A stretch of DNA of 5,546 nt, from assembly GCA_016935885.1 (NCBI GenBank), contig JAFGQA010000008.1, positions 1 through 5,546 of the forward strand, given 5' to 3'. A model generated the notes under the pieces. It saw only the letters and a program-made list of their open reading frames with translations, was not told the DNA's origin and made no database searches. Source of the stretch: Phycisphaerae bacterium. GTDB lineage: Bacteria; Planctomycetota; Phycisphaerae; UBA1845; UTPLA1. Each line of letters opens with the position of its first letter. Position 1 is the first letter of the stretch. Shown piece after piece: positions 5,502-5,546 of this stretch. A program made the translations under genes and the position numbers.

Positions 5502-5518
5502 TTGTGTGGTCGACACAA
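5502..5518. repeat. Palindrome next to the right terminal repeat
   Basis: TTGTGT (5502-5507) and ACACAA (5513-5518) are perfect inverted arms around GGTCG, and the last three bases lie inside the right repeat. No matching 6-bp palindrome is seen at the left end, so it is a possible mark that makes the two ends unequal. Its role is not known. Confidence 0.55.
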
Positions 5519-5543
5519 CATAACCATTTACTCCACATTTTGG
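5516..5543 (-). repeat. Right 28-bp terminal inverted repeat of the RIT element
   Basis: Begins CAACATAACC and ends CCACATTTTGG; perfect reverse complement of 2099-2126. Only CGA follows before the window ends. Together with the left copy it sets the element's length at 3445 bp. Confidence 0.93.
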
Positions 5544-5546
5544 CGA

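Larger units (their letters stand above)
2099..5543 (+). mobile_element. Complete RIT element (recombinase in trio), about 3.45 kb
   Basis: The element is bounded by perfect 28-bp terminal inverted repeats at 2099-2126 and 5516-5543. Between them are only three consecutive, overlapping tyrosine recombinase genes of different sizes (414, 313 and 340 residues) on one strand. Three different tyrosine site-specific recombinases in a fixed order with overlapping ends is the defining layout of RIT elements. All three genes are full length with the catalytic residues in place, so the copy could be active. It lies between the tail-tube gene and an unseen upstream tail gene of a prophage and faces the opposite way. 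A target duplication cannot be judged, because only 3 bases beyond the right repeat are present. Confidence 0.92.

Noticed and set aside
4313..5527. Open frame of 404 codons on the minus strand opposite ritC
   Set aside because: Antisense to ritC and extending through the terminal repeat; composition is that of a shadow frame with no recognisable motif.
5544..5546. Target site duplication at the element borders
   Set aside because: Only three bases (CGA) remain beyond the right repeat and they do not match the GGC on the left, so nothing can be claimed.

Overview
The window is high-GC bacterial DNA made of two blocks. Positions 1 to about 2098 hold part of a prophage tail operon read on the minus strand. 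Positions 2099-5543 hold a complete mobile element of the RIT type (recombinase in trio), with its genes on the plus strand, inserted just upstream of the phage tail-tube gene. The host looks Gram-negative, because one of the phage genes encodes a lipobox lipoprotein. The tail proteins resemble my recollection of prophages in high-GC Gram-negative bacteria such as Planctomycetes, but the species cannot be fixed from the sequence.

Tail block, in transcription order from high to low coordinates: tail-tube protein (2065-1628); tail assembly chaperone (1615-1148); a second chaperone reading frame in the -1 frame (ending at 897), probably reached by ribosomal frameshifting at GGGG-TAA; a 65-residue holin-like protein with a GTG start (895-698); an 83-residue protein with a GTG start in a GTGA overlap (701-450); an 82-residue lipoprotein nested out of frame in the previous gene (616-368), an arrangement like Rz/Rz1 spanins; and the N-terminus of the tape measure protein (356 to beyond the left edge). 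The genes are tightly packed, so this is one operon.

Mobile block: three different tyrosine recombinases, ritA (2234-3478), ritB (3475-4416) and ritC (4406-5428), joined by 4-nt and 11-nt overlaps, each with a strong ribosome binding site. All three keep the R-K-HxxR-H-Y catalytic set. The element is bounded by perfect 28-bp terminal inverted repeats at 2099-2126 and 5516-5543. Inside the ends lie extra partial inverted copies of the repeat, a palindrome beside the right repeat, and an 11-bp hairpin that buries the ritA start codon and part of its ribosome binding site. The genes carried are only the recombinases; there is no cargo.

The main points of interest are the intact RIT element with its end architecture, the hairpin over the ritA start, the insertion into a phage tail operon in the opposite orientation, the likely -1 frameshift in the chaperone, and the nested lysis-like genes between chaperone and tape measure.
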